From: Rhodocyclaceae bacterium | GTDB lineage: Bacteria > Pseudomonadota > Gammaproteobacteria > Burkholderiales > Rhodocyclaceae | Direction of reading: 5' to 3' | Length of the DNA stretch: 64,000 nucleotides | Assembly: GCA_020445745.1 (NCBI GenBank) | Contig: JAGRGB010000047.1 | Coordinates: 1-64,000, forward strand | Part shown: positions 57,120-64,000 of the stretch, piece after piece | Layout: the number at the start of each line of letters is the position of its first letter | Numbering within the stretch: position 1 is the first letter of the stretch | The notes under the pieces: generated by a model | The model's database searches: none | The model's input: the letters and a program-made list of their open reading frames with translations, nothing else | Told to the model about the DNA's origin: nothing | Program-made: the position numbers and the translations under genes

Positions 57120-60100
57120 GTGGTCGAGCGGCAGACGGGTGGACAGGCACGGGTCGACGGGACCGCCGGCCGGGGGGAGGCGCACCTGCAGCTCGCCCTG
57201 CGCGCCGACGCGGCAAAGGACGTGGCGCGCCTGTCGGCCAGGGTCGAGGCCTTCGTGCTGGTGGACGACCGTGGCGAGCGTCTTCGCCACGAGATGCACG
57301 GCCGCCTGATCGAGGTCGAGGCCGGCGGCACCGCGCTGCATTTCGCGCTGGCAATTCCGCCAGGCGCCTATCGCGGCCTTCGCATCGAGTTCGCGTCGCT
57401 CGAGTACCTGCGGCACGGCTGCAGCGAAGGCAGGTGGCGCAAGGTGGCGGCCTGTGGGAGGCTGGACGCGGCGCTCGAGCTGCAGGCGCAGGCGGCTCGA
57501 TCGAGCCATGTCGCGCTCGACATCGACAGCGAACGCCTGCTCGGTGGTGGCGCCAAGTCGTCGGCTGCGGCGCTCCGTGCCCGGGTCGTCGATGGCGGGG
57601 TGACGCTCGAGGCCGGCAGCGACGGCGAGCGTCGCATCCATGCCGAGGTGGCGCTGGCCGATCTGCGCGTCGGCCTGGCCGGTCGACTGAGCGTCGCGGC
57701 GGAACGGGGCGCGCTGGCGATCGGCACGACGATCCGCGTCGAGCTGGACGATCCGGACGCGCTGCCGCCGCTGCTGCACAGGCAGCGTGCCCTCGGTCCG
57801 ATCGTGCGCATCCGCGTCGGCCAGCTGCCGCAGGCGCCGCTCGAGATCACCGTGCCCTACGACGAGCAGGCGCGCCGTGCCGCCGGCGTCGACCTCGACC
57901 AACTGGTGGTGTTGGCGCTGGACGAGAGGCGTCAGCGCTACCGGGAGCTGCTGCCTTTCCGCGTCGATCGGGTGGCCAATACGATCACCGCGCGGACGCG
58001 CACCCTGTCGTGGTTCTTCGCCGGCTCGCCAGGGTTCCGGATCGATCATCCCGAGTTTGGTCGCAACGCCGGCGGCGAGGTCGTCGCGGTCTCGGCGCTC
58101 GCCGAGGTGGTGCTCTCCGGCCGCGCCGCCGACGATGCCGCGCTGGTGCGCTGCGACGCCGCGGCGGGTGGCTGGAGCCGGCTGGGTCATTTCGTCTTCG
58201 AGGGGGTGCCGCTGGCCGGCGCGGAAACGCAGGTGACGCTGGTCGCCGAGGTCGAGGGACGGGTCGCCCATGAATTGTCGCTGCCGATCCGCCGGCCGAT
58301 GCCCACCAAGACCGTCACCGATCCGGCGCGCCTGTACGGCACCGCGGTGGGGGTCTCGTCCGGCTTCAGGTCCTTCGTCGCGGCGCTGATCAATCAATCC
58401 GCGTTCCGCGAGGACACCGCCGACCTGATCGATCAATTCCGCGGCTGGCAGCTCGAGTTCAACCGGCCGGCGCCCTACCTGTACTGGTTCGACGCCGAGG
58501 TCCAGCGCTGGCGCTACGAGCGGCTGATGCCCGACGCCTACCTCGAGAATCAGGTCGCGGGCGAGCTGATCGCCGACGCGCCCGAGGTGATCGGCCGACT
58601 GATTCCGCTCGATCCGGCCTATCCCGAGGAATCCCGGGCGCTGCGCTCGCTGCGGGATTTCTACGCCCCGATCCTCGCCCGCGGGGATCTGGTCAGCCTG
58701 CTGGTGGCGATCGCGTTGCGCGCGGCCCTCGATCAGGCGGCGCGCCACTATGCGGCCGGTCAGTTCTCTTATGGGCCCGCGCCGGCGATGCTGGTGCGCG
58801 CCGAGGACGAGGTCGAACTGGCGCTGGTGGCGGCCACCTCGGCGGCGCGGCGCCAGGCCGCGGGCGATCCGATGGCGGCGATGATGCGGGCCTACGTGAC
58901 GCCGGCCTGGAGCGACGACGACCTGCGGCCGCGGGTGCTGGCCGGTGCGCTGTACCTGATCCGTGCCTACACCGACGGCCGCGTCGAGCGGGAGAAGGTC
59001 GCCGACGGCCTGTGGTGCAGCACCGTGGCCCTGAAGCGGCACCCGCAAAGCGGCCGCAGTCACCTGCTGGCAATCGCCCTCGCAGAACCGGCCGGCGCCG
59101 AGCCGCGCTCGGCACTGATGCTGTTCGAGCGCCGCGCGGCCGCCGACTACCGCGCTGAACTCGTCTCGGCCGACTTCCCGATCGTCGACGCCGATCTCGC
59201 CTTCGATGGCGGCGGTGAGCCCTTCGTCGTCGCGTCCTATCGTGCCGAGGAGCCGGGCAAGCCGCACATGCTGAGCTTCCGGCGCGGCTCGGGCGGCTGG
59301 CGGGCATCGCCGATCTCCTGGCGCGATGCCCTGCAGCCCGATGCCAGCGACATCGGCACCAACACCCGAGTGGTCGCCGACCCGGCCGGACAGATCACGC
59401 TGGCGTTTTCGACGCCGGTGCTCAATCCGCGCTTCGGATCGCTGGATCTGGGGAGCCGCTGGCGCTGGATGGTGGGCCGGCCGGATTCCGCCGGGTGGTC
59501 GGTCAAGACCCTCGGCAGCGGTTCGATCCGCAGCCTGGGCGGCGACATGGGGGCGAGCAATCGCGCTGGGCTGGCGCCCGGCTTCGTCGGCCAGAGCGCG
59601 CGCGGACTGCCGGCCTTCGCGCCGGCGCTGGCCGTCCAGCGTGCAGGCCAGCTGCTGTGCGCGTTCGGCAACGGTGCGCTGCGGCTGGCGGCGATCGACC
59701 GCGCGACGCTGAGCGTCGATACCCGCCTGGTGGATATCGACCGCCGCACCGGCTTCGCGCCGTCGATCGCGGTGAACCCGGCCGGCGTGCCGTCGATCGC
59801 CTACAAGGACGATTTCGGCAGCGGCAACGACGGGCCGGCGGCGAGCGACGGCCTGATGCACTTCACCGCGGCGGCGGGCAATTTCGTGCCCGATCCGGAT
59901 CTGCGCTCGCCCCTGTCGCCGTCCCACGGACGGATTTCCGTGTCGATCGAGGGGTTCGCGCCCTACGTGCCGATGAACTGCAACACGGTGCGCGACGTCG
60001 AGGGCCTGAACGCACTGCTGGATTCGGTGCTGATGCACCGGCGTCTGCACGTGGACATCGCCGAGGGCGGGCTGCCGCGCGTCGTGCTGGGCGTCTATTG

Positions 60101-62348
60101 GGCCTACTTCGACTCCCACCGCGGGCTCAACCGGATGATCGATGCCTTGCCGCAGCCGCCGCGAACGGTACAGATGTGCATCGACAATTCGGATCATGCC
60201 GGGGAGGGGATCGACAAGATCTTCCTGACCGTGATCGCTCCCCTCGCCAGGGTGCAGGGCGATTTCGCGCAATCGCTCGATGCCGGCGCCTTCCCGCTGG
60301 CGTTGCGCGACGCGCTGGTGAACGTACACGGGCTGCGCATGACGCGGGCGGACCTGATCGGTGTCCAGCGCGTGCTCGCGGCCGGTGAGGACCGCAACCA
60401 GCCGGGTAGCCACTGGCGCGTGCGCGACCCCAACCCGTTCAACGAACGCCGGCTGACCTTGCCGGACCCGGCACTGGCCAGCACCAACCGGGAATTCGTC
60501 GCGGTGGACTATGAACTGCGGCGGGTGGACGGGGACTGGTACGAGATCAGCGTCCCGCCGCTGCTGACCGTGCACGACAGCCCGCGATTCGTCGACGCCG
60601 ACGGCCACTACGCGCCGTGCCGGATCGCCCAGCCGCAGTGGGACATCGCCGCCGAGCAGATCGCACCGGTGCTGGCCGGCGCGATTCCGAACATCGGTTT
60701 CGACGACGGCCCGGATGTGCGCCAGGTGCGCATCGCCAATGCCCGCATCACGCGCCTCGCCACCGAGCGATTCCCGGGCGGCGATCAGCAGAACGACGTG
60801 CGCTTCACGCTGACGGTCGGCAGCATCTGGGCGCGCGGCACGGACCCCGACCACTTCGATGCGGCGTTCACTGCCTACACCACCGGCGCGAGTCAATTCC
60901 AGATCCCGATCGCGCCCTACATAGACGCCTTCGGCAACCTGGCGTGGTGGACCCGGGCAGTGCAGGCGCGCATCGGGCCCCTCGAGGTGGATGTGCGGGA
61001 CTGGGGCGATCTGGAGTTCATCAAGGTCATCGCCTCGTTCGTGCCGGTGCTGGGTGGCCTGGCGATCGTCCTCGCCGACGCGGTGATCGACGACATCGCC
61101 ACCGACGAGGCCAGCGCACAGTTCCGCACGCCCGGCATCGGTGGCATCCGGGATCTGCTGGCTCGCCGCTTCGCCGTTCATGCGGCGGCGCGGCTGCCGC
61201 GACCCGCGCGCCGTTTCGACGCGGTGCACGTCGACGCGATGCGGCTGCGCCTGTGGTATCGCACGACGCTGCGGGAATCCCCACCGCTGACCGCCTTCGA
61301 CGTGCTGCCCGCGGCGATCCACCTAGGCTCGGCGCGGGTGGACGAGGTGCCGGCGCCACGCCGCAACTTCCTGCTCATGAACACCGGGCAATTGCCGGTC
61401 GCCCTCGACGGCATCGAGTTCGTGCCGCCGGGCGACGAGTTCCGCCTGTTCGAACCGCTGCCCTGGCCCCGCGTGCTGGCGCCGGGCGACGCCGAGGTCC
61501 TCGGCATCGAGTTCGCCCCGCAGCTGCCGGCGGGCGAGCGCAGCCGCGTGCTGCGCATCCACTACGACGGCGGCCGGGCCATCGAGCGCCGGCTCGCCGC
61601 GATCGCGCTGGCGCCGCGGCGACCGGTGATCCGCAGCGAGCCCGCGCTGCTGAATTTCGGTGTCGTGGTCGCCGGCCAGCAGGGCCTGCAGATCGCCCGG
61701 GTCTTCAATGAAGGCGATGCCGAGCTCGACGTCACCGCCTTCGAAATCCTCGCCGAAGCGGCCGCAGCGGGCCTGTTTGCCACCGATGCCGTTCCGATCC
61801 GGCTGGCACCCGGCATCGGCATGCCGGTCGCGGTGCGCTACACGCCCCAGGCCTCGAGTGCACCCCACCGGGCCCGGCTGCGCATCCACAGCAACGACCC
61901 GGTGCACCCGGTCAGCGTGGTTTCCCTGTTCGGCCAGAGTGCCAGCGGCGCGCTGCGGGTCGAGCCGGCGCGGATCGACTTCAACCCCAGTGGCCTGCTG
62001 CCGACACTGCCCTATGGCATCGGCCAGCTGCGCACGGTCTATGTGTACAACACCGGCACCGCCACCTTGACGATTCCGGCCGCCGCCTTCCACGCGGTCG
62101 ATGCCGGCGGTGCGCCGTCGCCCCATTTCGTGCTCGCCGAGCAGGGCCTCACGGTAGTCAATAACGTGCCGATACCGCCACCGCCGATGGCCCAGGTGGA
62201 CCGCCAGATCGCGGCCGGCAACTTCCTGGTGCTGACGGTGATGTTCACGCCGGTTTCTGCCGGCAGCCATCAGGCGGAGATCCGCTTCTCCGCCACCGAT
62301 CCGGCGGCCGGCTTCCAGCATCTGCTGTTGAGCGGCAGCGCGAGCTGA
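57120..62348 (+). CDS. Giant protein (1742 aa) with C-terminal ASH/choice-of-anchor-D-like repeats
   Basis: 1742 aa. GTG 57120 follows GGGAAGGGAT. No signal peptide is visible. The N-terminal 300 residues are beta-rich; a long mixed region follows (VSSGFRSFVAALINQSAFRE, GQFSYGPAPAMLVRAEDEVE). Around residues 770-900 are beta-propeller-like strands (GGEPFVVASYRAEEPGKPHM, SRWRWMVGRPDSAGWSVKTL, APSIAVNPAGVPSIAYKDDF). A late hydrophobic stretch (ASFVPVLGGLAIVLADAVID, about 1305-1325) may be one helix. The last ~340 residues hold three ASH/choice-of-anchor-D-like modules (NFLLMNTGQLPVALDGIEFV, LLNFGVVVAGQQGLQIARVF, RIDFNPSGLLP…TVYVYNTGTATLTIP). Divergent from the che operon. Function not known. 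Confidence 0.85.
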   Translation: MVERQTGGQARVDGTAGRGEAHLQLALRADAAKDVARLSARVEAFVLVDDRGERLRHEMHGRLIEVEAGGTALHFALAIPPGAYRGLRIEFASLEYLRHGCSEGRWRKVAACGRLDAALELQAQAARSSHVALDIDSERLLGGGAKSSAAALRARVVDGGVTLEAGSDGERRIHAEVALADLRVGLAGRLSVAAERGALAIGTTIRVELDDPDALPPLLHRQRALGPIVRIRVGQLPQAPLEITVPYDEQARRAAGVDLDQLVVLALDERRQRYRELLPFRVDRVANTITARTRTLSWFFAGSPGFRIDHPEFGRNAGGEVVAVSALAEVVLSGRAADDAALVRCDAAAGGWSRLGHFVFEGVPLAGAETQVTLVAEVEGRVAHELSLPIRRPMPTKTVTDPARLYGTAVGVSSGFRSFVAALINQSAFREDTADLIDQFRGWQLEFNRPAPYLYWFDAEVQRWRYERLMPDAYLENQVAGELIADAPEVIGRLIPLDPAYPEESRALRSLRDFYAPILARGDLVSLLVAIALRAALDQAARHYAAGQFSYGPAPAMLVRAEDEVELALVAATSAARRQAAGDPMAAMMRAYVTPAWSDDDLRPRVLAGALYLIRAYTDGRVEREKVADGLWCSTVALKRHPQSGRSHLLAIALAEPAGAEPRSALMLFERRAAADYRAELVSADFPIVDADLAFDGGGEPFVVASYRAEEPGKPHMLSFRRGSGGWRASPISWRDALQPDASDIGTNTRVVADPAGQITLAFSTPVLNPRFGSLDLGSRWRWMVGRPDSAGWSVKTLGSGSIRSLGGDMGASNRAGLAPGFVGQSARGLPAFAPALAVQRAGQLLCAFGNGALRLAAIDRATLSVDTRLVDIDRRTGFAPSIAVNPAGVPSIAYKDDFGSGNDGPAASDGLMHFTAAAGNFVPDPDLRSPLSPSHGRISVSIEGFAPYVPMNCNTVRDVEGLNALLDSVLMHRRLHVDIAEGGLPRVVLGVYWAYFDSHRGLNRMIDALPQPPRTVQMCIDNSDHAGEGIDKIFLTVIAPLARVQGDFAQSLDAGAFPLALRDALVNVHGLRMTRADLIGVQRVLAAGEDRNQPGSHWRVRDPNPFNERRLTLPDPALASTNREFVAVDYELRRVDGDWYEISVPPLLTVHDSPRFVDADGHYAPCRIAQPQWDIAAEQIAPVLAGAIPNIGFDDGPDVRQVRIANARITRLATERFPGGDQQNDVRFTLTVGSIWARGTDPDHFDAAFTAYTTGASQFQIPIAPYIDAFGNLAWWTRAVQARIGPLEVDVRDWGDLEFIKVIASFVPVLGGLAIVLADAVIDDIATDEASAQFRTPGIGGIRDLLARRFAVHAAARLPRPARRFDAVHVDAMRLRLWYRTTLRESPPLTAFDVLPAAIHLGSARVDEVPAPRRNFLLMNTGQLPVALDGIEFVPPGDEFRLFEPLPWPRVLAPGDAEVLGIEFAPQLPAGERSRVLRIHYDGGRAIERRLAAIALAPRRPVIRSEPALLNFGVVVAGQQGLQIARVFNEGDAELDVTAFEILAEAAAAGLFATDAVPIRLAPGIGMPVAVRYTPQASSAPHRARLRIHSNDPVHPVSVVSLFGQSASGALRVEPARIDFNPSGLLPTLPYGIGQLRTVYVYNTGTATLTIPAAAFHAVDAGGAPSPHFVLAEQGLTVVNNVPIPPPPMAQVDRQIAAGNFLVLTVMFTPVSAGSHQAEIRFSATDPAAGFQHLLLSGSAS

Positions 62349-62389
62349 TCGGCAACCCGGGGCGCCGGTCGGCCGGCTCGCGGCGCGAT

Positions 62390-62418
62390 TTGGCCGGCAG
62401 CGTCACAAGGCCTATGCT
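62390..62418 (+). promoter_or_regulatory. Putative sigma-70 promoter with palindrome for the LuxR-type gene
   Basis: TTGGCC (62390-62395), 17 bases, TATGCT (62413-62418): four of six matches to each consensus box with ideal spacing, about 78 bases before the ATG at 62496. The perfect 10-bp palindrome TTGCCGGCAA (62420-62429) sits at the expected start of transcription and could be an operator. Confidence 0.4.
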
Positions 62419-62495
62419 GTTGCCGGCAAGCAGGCCGCGGCGATCCCGCCGACATCGGGCGGCCGCCTGCGAACCTTGACGTGCAAGAGGAGCCA

Positions 62496-63173
62496 ATGAA
62501 CGATCAGCGCTCGCGCTCGTATCGCATCTGGTCCGGCGTGGTCGGATTCGGCGCCTATGGGCTGCTGCTGGCGATCGATTTCCTGACCGAATCGGAGACC
62601 CGCTCGGTCGGCGAGGTGCTCGGCGACGCCTTCGAGCTGGCGCTGATCGTCGCGTCCGCGACCGGTGTCGCGCTGCTGTCGGGCAGCGTCCGGCTGGTGC
62701 ATGAGGAGCGTCGCCTGTTGACCGAGGATCTGCGGCTCGCCCGGGCGGAAGGAGAAGCCTGGCGCCAGCGCGCCCAGGTCCATCTGCAGGGTCTGGGCGA
62801 GGAGATCGCGGCCCAGTTCGAGACTTGGCAATTGACCACGGCGGAGCGCGAAGTCGCCCTGCTGATGTTGAAGGGCTTCTCCCACGGTGAGATCGCCGGG
62901 CTGCGCGGGACGACCGAAGCGACGATCCGCCATCAGGCGCGCGCGGTCTATCGCAAGTCAGGGATGCCGGGGCGCAGTGCGCTGTGCGCCTATTTTCTCG
63001 AAGATCTGCTGCCCGCGGCCGGCAACGGGCGCCACAGCCGGCCGCTGCCGGGCGGCGCGAGCGCAGGTCTCGGCGAGCCCGATCGCCCGATCGGACGGGT
63101 CGGCCGCCCGATCGGGAGCGAGGACGAAAGCCTGACGGCGCCGCGCATGCAGCACGAATCGGCACGCCGCTGA
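62496..63173 (+). CDS. Membrane-anchored LuxR-type HTH regulator
   Basis: 225 aa from ATG 62496, chosen because AGAGGAG lies a few bases upstream; the GTG at 62481 has none. Two N-terminal helices could span the membrane (IWSGVVGFGAYGLLLAIDFL and FELALIVASATGVALLSG). A coiled segment follows (HEERRLLTEDLRLARAEGEA), then a LuxR/GerE HTH: WQLTTAEREVALLMLKGFSH, GEIAGLRGTTEATIRHQARA and VYRKSGMPGRSALCAYFLED. The last ~50 residues are low-complexity. It would bind DNA from the membrane; the signal is unknown. It could control the giant gene just upstream (inference). Confidence 0.85.
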   Translation: MNDQRSRSYRIWSGVVGFGAYGLLLAIDFLTESETRSVGEVLGDAFELALIVASATGVALLSGSVRLVHEERRLLTEDLRLARAEGEAWRQRAQVHLQGLGEEIAAQFETWQLTTAEREVALLMLKGFSHGEIAGLRGTTEATIRHQARAVYRKSGMPGRSALCAYFLEDLLPAAGNGRHSRPLPGGASAGLGEPDRPIGRVGRPIGSEDESLTAPRMQHESARR

Positions 63174-63214
63174 CGGTCATCGGCAGTGGACGGCGCGGCC
63201 GCCGTGCAAGGCCG

Positions 63215-63973
63215 CTACAGGGGTCCGACGATGAAGCAGCTCTCGACCGCGGTGTTGTTGAGATTGTCGGCGCGGGCGATGATTTCGTACTTGAAGATGC
63301 CGCCGGTCGCGGTGAAGTCCACCGGAATTTCGAACTCGGTCACGGTCGGCGGCAGGTCCATCGCGAGCTTGGCCTCGTCCTGCTCGGCGAAGAACTGGTA
63401 GCGGGCAATGTCGACCGGTCCGAACGCGCCGATGCTCGGATGGGATGTCGTCACCGGATCCCAGCGGACCAGCACAGGTGCGCTGACGACCGGCAACTCG
63501 TCGGCATCGCAGTCCTGCGCAGCGGGCTGGTCATTGATCGTGATCCCGGACGGCGGCGCCGCCAGCACATGGCTGACGAAGACGACGGCCTCCGCCTCGT
63601 CGCGACGGTGCTTGATCTCGATCTCGTAGGGCCCTTCCGGAAAGCGCTCGAAGAACGCCTCCGGCGCGAGTTCGTCGAAGTCCGGCTCGGCGCTTTCGAG
63701 GGCGAACTGGGTCATCCCCTGCCGGGCAAGTGCCCCCGACGCGCTCAGACGCAGCAGGCGGCGCCCGTCGGGACCCTCGATTTCGAGTCGGGTGTAGGCA
63801 TCGCCGTCGATGGCAGCGTGAAATCCGAGGTCGCCGTCGGTTTCGTTGAGTTCGAAGAACAACTCGGCTTGCGACAGCTCGAGTTGCGCGGCGGCGGAAC
63901 CAACGAGGCCCGGCGCGAGTGCGGCGAGCGCCATCGCCCTCAGGTACGGTCGTCGGCTTGTCTGGTCTTTCAT
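63215..63973 (-). CDS. Exported protein with Tat-like signal (unknown function)
   Basis: 252 aa from ATG 63973 (GGAGGG six bases upstream); the frame is open to the window end. N-terminus MKDQTSRRPYLRAMALAALA followed by GSAAAQ: S-R-R-x-Y-L plus a mild hydrophobic stretch and an A-x-A site, i.e. a twin-arginine signal. The mature part is acidic and beta-rich (QLELSQAELFFELNETDGDL, DAYTRLEIEGPDGRRLLRL, GPYEIEIKHRRDEAEAVVFV). It ends with a fibronectin-like half (APVLVRWDPVTTSHPSIG, YQFFAEQDE, FEIPVDFTATGGIFKYEIIA). One Cys pair (DCDADE, ESCFIVG) could form a disulfide. No enzyme motif recognised. Confidence 0.8.
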   Translation of the reverse strand: MKDQTSRRPYLRAMALAALAPGLVGSAAAQLELSQAELFFELNETDGDLGFHAAIDGDAYTRLEIEGPDGRRLLRLSASGALARQGMTQFALESAEPDFDELAPEAFFERFPEGPYEIEIKHRRDEAEAVVFVSHVLAAPPSGITINDQPAAQDCDADELPVVSAPVLVRWDPVTTSHPSIGAFGPVDIARYQFFAEQDEAKLAMDLPPTVTEFEIPVDFTATGGIFKYEIIARADNLNNTAVESCFIVGPL

Positions 63974-64000
63974 GTCATGCCCTCCATCGCAGCAGTTCAC

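Noticed and set aside
57078..61322. 1414-codon minus-strand open frame
   Set aside because: Antisense to the 1742-aa gene, with composition typical of a mirror frame and no ribosome-binding site.
63190..63203. Short GC hairpin between the LuxR-type and Tat-signal genes
   Set aside because: Five-base stem without T-run; expected by chance at this GC content.
1..64000. tRNA, rRNA, CRISPR arrays, prophage or att sites
   Set aside because: No cloverleaf with T-loop consensus, no regularly spaced direct repeats and no integrase or phage structural genes were seen by eye on either strand; a dedicated scan could still find something subtle.

Overview
The window is GC-rich (by eye about two-thirds G+C), gene-dense chromosomal DNA from a member of the Pseudomonadota. 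Signs of this are a CheABDRW/Y chemotaxis operon, FliA-type (sigma-28) promoters, PEP-CTERM and IPTL-CTERM sorting tails, a DUF2145 secreted protein, and relics of a Thauera/Azoarcus-type benzoyl-CoA pathway. I cannot place it more precisely than a Gamma- or Betaproteobacterium.

Layout. 1-2.4 kb is the 3' end of a nonribosomal peptide synthetase gene (adenylation, carrier and thioesterase domains), cut by the window edge. It faces a SEC-C/TPR-like protein (2.6-4.4 kb). An IS21 IstB relic, a small exported beta-rich protein and a dead vapBC toxin-antitoxin pair fill 4.5-6.5 kb. From 17.0 down to 6.5 kb three very large genes sit on the minus strand with ATGA stop/start overlaps. Their products are 1197, 595 and 1709 aa, and the last resembles DUF6603. 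This is the least explained gene set here. A probable 2OG-Fe(II) oxygenase and a class I methyltransferase follow. Next comes a 2.2-kilo-residue surface protein with repeated DUF11-like domains and an IPTL-CTERM tail, with its terminator, then a propionate/acetate CoA-transferase (27-29 kb) and a coupled secreted pair ending in DUF2145 (29.8-31.2 kb).

31.4-36.0 kb is a gene graveyard. It holds an internally deleted glutaryl-CoA dehydrogenase gene, a truncated LysR regulator, a BzdR/BoxR-like regulator (HTH plus shikimate-kinase-like) with deletions and frameshifts, a frameshifted benzoyl-CoA-reductase-type subunit and the tail of an M16 protease. Two intact genes (an unknown 224-aa protein and a VOC protein) lie among them. 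The first four relics together look like a decayed anaerobic benzoyl-CoA degradation locus.

36.2-36.9 kb is a PEP-CTERM gene behind a likely sigma-54 promoter, with a frameshift between its signal peptide and mature part. A 1375-aa membrane protein, a DUF900-type hydrolase, a 58-aa His-rich lipoprotein missed by length cut-offs and a DUF2236 oxygenase-like protein follow. From 56.8 down to 45.3 kb is a chemotaxis block: MCP, cheY, STAS, cheA, MCP, cheW, cheR, cheB, cheD, then a separate MCP. FliA-type promoters precede both the operon and the last MCP. 57.1-62.3 kb is a divergent 1742-aa protein with C-terminal ASH/choice-of-anchor-D-like repeats, then a membrane-anchored LuxR-type regulator and a Tat-signal exported protein.

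Many very long antisense frames cross the real genes because of the high GC; they were rejected.
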